DNA of 50,191 bases, from positions 1 to 50,191 of the forward strand of contig DASWHK010000199.1 in the NCBI GenBank assembly GCA_036398215.1, given 5' to 3'. Positions 49,961-50,191 of this stretch are shown piece by piece (position 1 is the stretch's first letter; the number at the start of each line of letters is the position of its first letter). This stretch comes from DASWHK01 sp036398215 (GTDB taxonomy: Bacteria > Acidobacteriota > UBA890). The position numbers and the translations under genes are program-made. The notes below the pieces were generated by a model. That model was not told where the DNA came from. It did not search any database and saw only the letters and a program-made list of their open reading frames with translations.

Positions 49961-50191
49961 CCGGCTGCGGCTGCAGGCGTTCCTCGAACGGGCCGGGAGG
50001 CGCCGTGCCACTGTGCTGGCCCTCGCCGGCGCGAGCGCCGCGGTCGCCGCCGCGCTCGCCCTGCTCGGCGCCGGTTGGCTCGGCCTGTTCTCCTGGCGAG
50101 CCGCGATGCTGGGCGGCGCTGCCTGCATCGCCGCGGGCGCGCTCGACGGCCTGTGGCAGGCGCGGCGGACGCGACCGCGCATCGCCTACGA
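49950..50191 (+). CDS. N-terminal part of a membrane protein (cut by window end)
   Basis: ATG 49950, overlapping the BatA-like gene by 11 bp. 80 codons are open to the window end. MSADRLRLQAFLERAGRRR is followed by two hydrophobic helices (about 22-48 and 52-66). Proteins in this place of Acidobacteriota MoxR operons are often large DUF4175-like membrane proteins. The visible part is too short to confirm that. Confidence 0.7.
   Translation, partial: MSADRLRLQAFLERAGRRRATVLALAGASAAVAAALALLGAGWLGLFSWRAAMLGGAACIAAGALDGLWQARRTRPRIAY

Overview
This is a GC-rich (by eye about 68-70 %) bacterial chromosome segment with no rRNA, no tRNA I could recognise, no intact insertion sequence and no CRISPR array. 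Several traits point to Acidobacteriota, perhaps the Vicinamibacteria or Thermoanaerobaculia side. They are two very large orphan ABC permeases of the ADOP type, each behind a PadR regulator, several exported M14/M28/S51 peptidase-family proteins, six-bladed beta-propeller proteins, and a MoxR/DUF58/BatA-like operon. The assignment is inference from gene content, not from a marker gene.

Layout. 1-2220 (-): 3' part cut by the window edge of an MFS/nucleotide-transporter-like protein with a HEAT-like tail. 2332-9854: a small hypothetical gene, a cyanophycinase-like S51 protein (-), then a + strand run of M14 carboxypeptidase, SCO-like lipoprotein, Na/Ca antiporter and a twice-frameshifted amidohydrolase. 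9.9-13.3 kb: a small accessory patch with three unfamiliar - strand genes and a higBA toxin-antitoxin pair. 13.3-19.5 kb (-): two padR-ADOP permease pairs. 19.7-20.4 kb: a phd/vapC pair. 20.5-27.8 kb: a glycan cluster (methyltransferase, DUF6492, GT11 fucosyltransferase, frameshifted ABC exporter, exostosin/RXYLT1-like, unknown transferase-like, GT2) whose + strand genes mostly overlap. 27.9-33.4 kb: propeller proteins (one frameshifted, two reciprocal fragments), a double TonB-C protein, an M28 peptidase and an RHH antitoxin remnant. 33.7-34.7 kb: a TrbI-like periplasmic protein.

34.8-46.2 kb is one long - strand stretch. From its 5' end it holds DsbD, a second M14 carboxypeptidase, an Omp85-type barrel, an exported protein with protein-kinase signature motifs, a beta-barrel porin, a stand-alone CuA cupredoxin and a di-heme cytochrome oxidoreductase. 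The last three look like an envelope electron-transfer unit. The barrel plus kinase-like pair is the most unusual combination in the window. 46.4 kb to the end (+) is the MoxR AAA ATPase, DUF58, BatA/vWA membrane protein and the start of another membrane protein.

Two sequence-level patterns run across the window. First, four reading-frame breaks are each repaired by adding one G on the coding strand, which suggests systematic base loss (sequencing error) rather than independent gene decay. Second, there are several short (28-39 bp) imperfect direct repeats that copy gene junctions or gene starts. One copies the first codons of moxR to the far side of dsbD.
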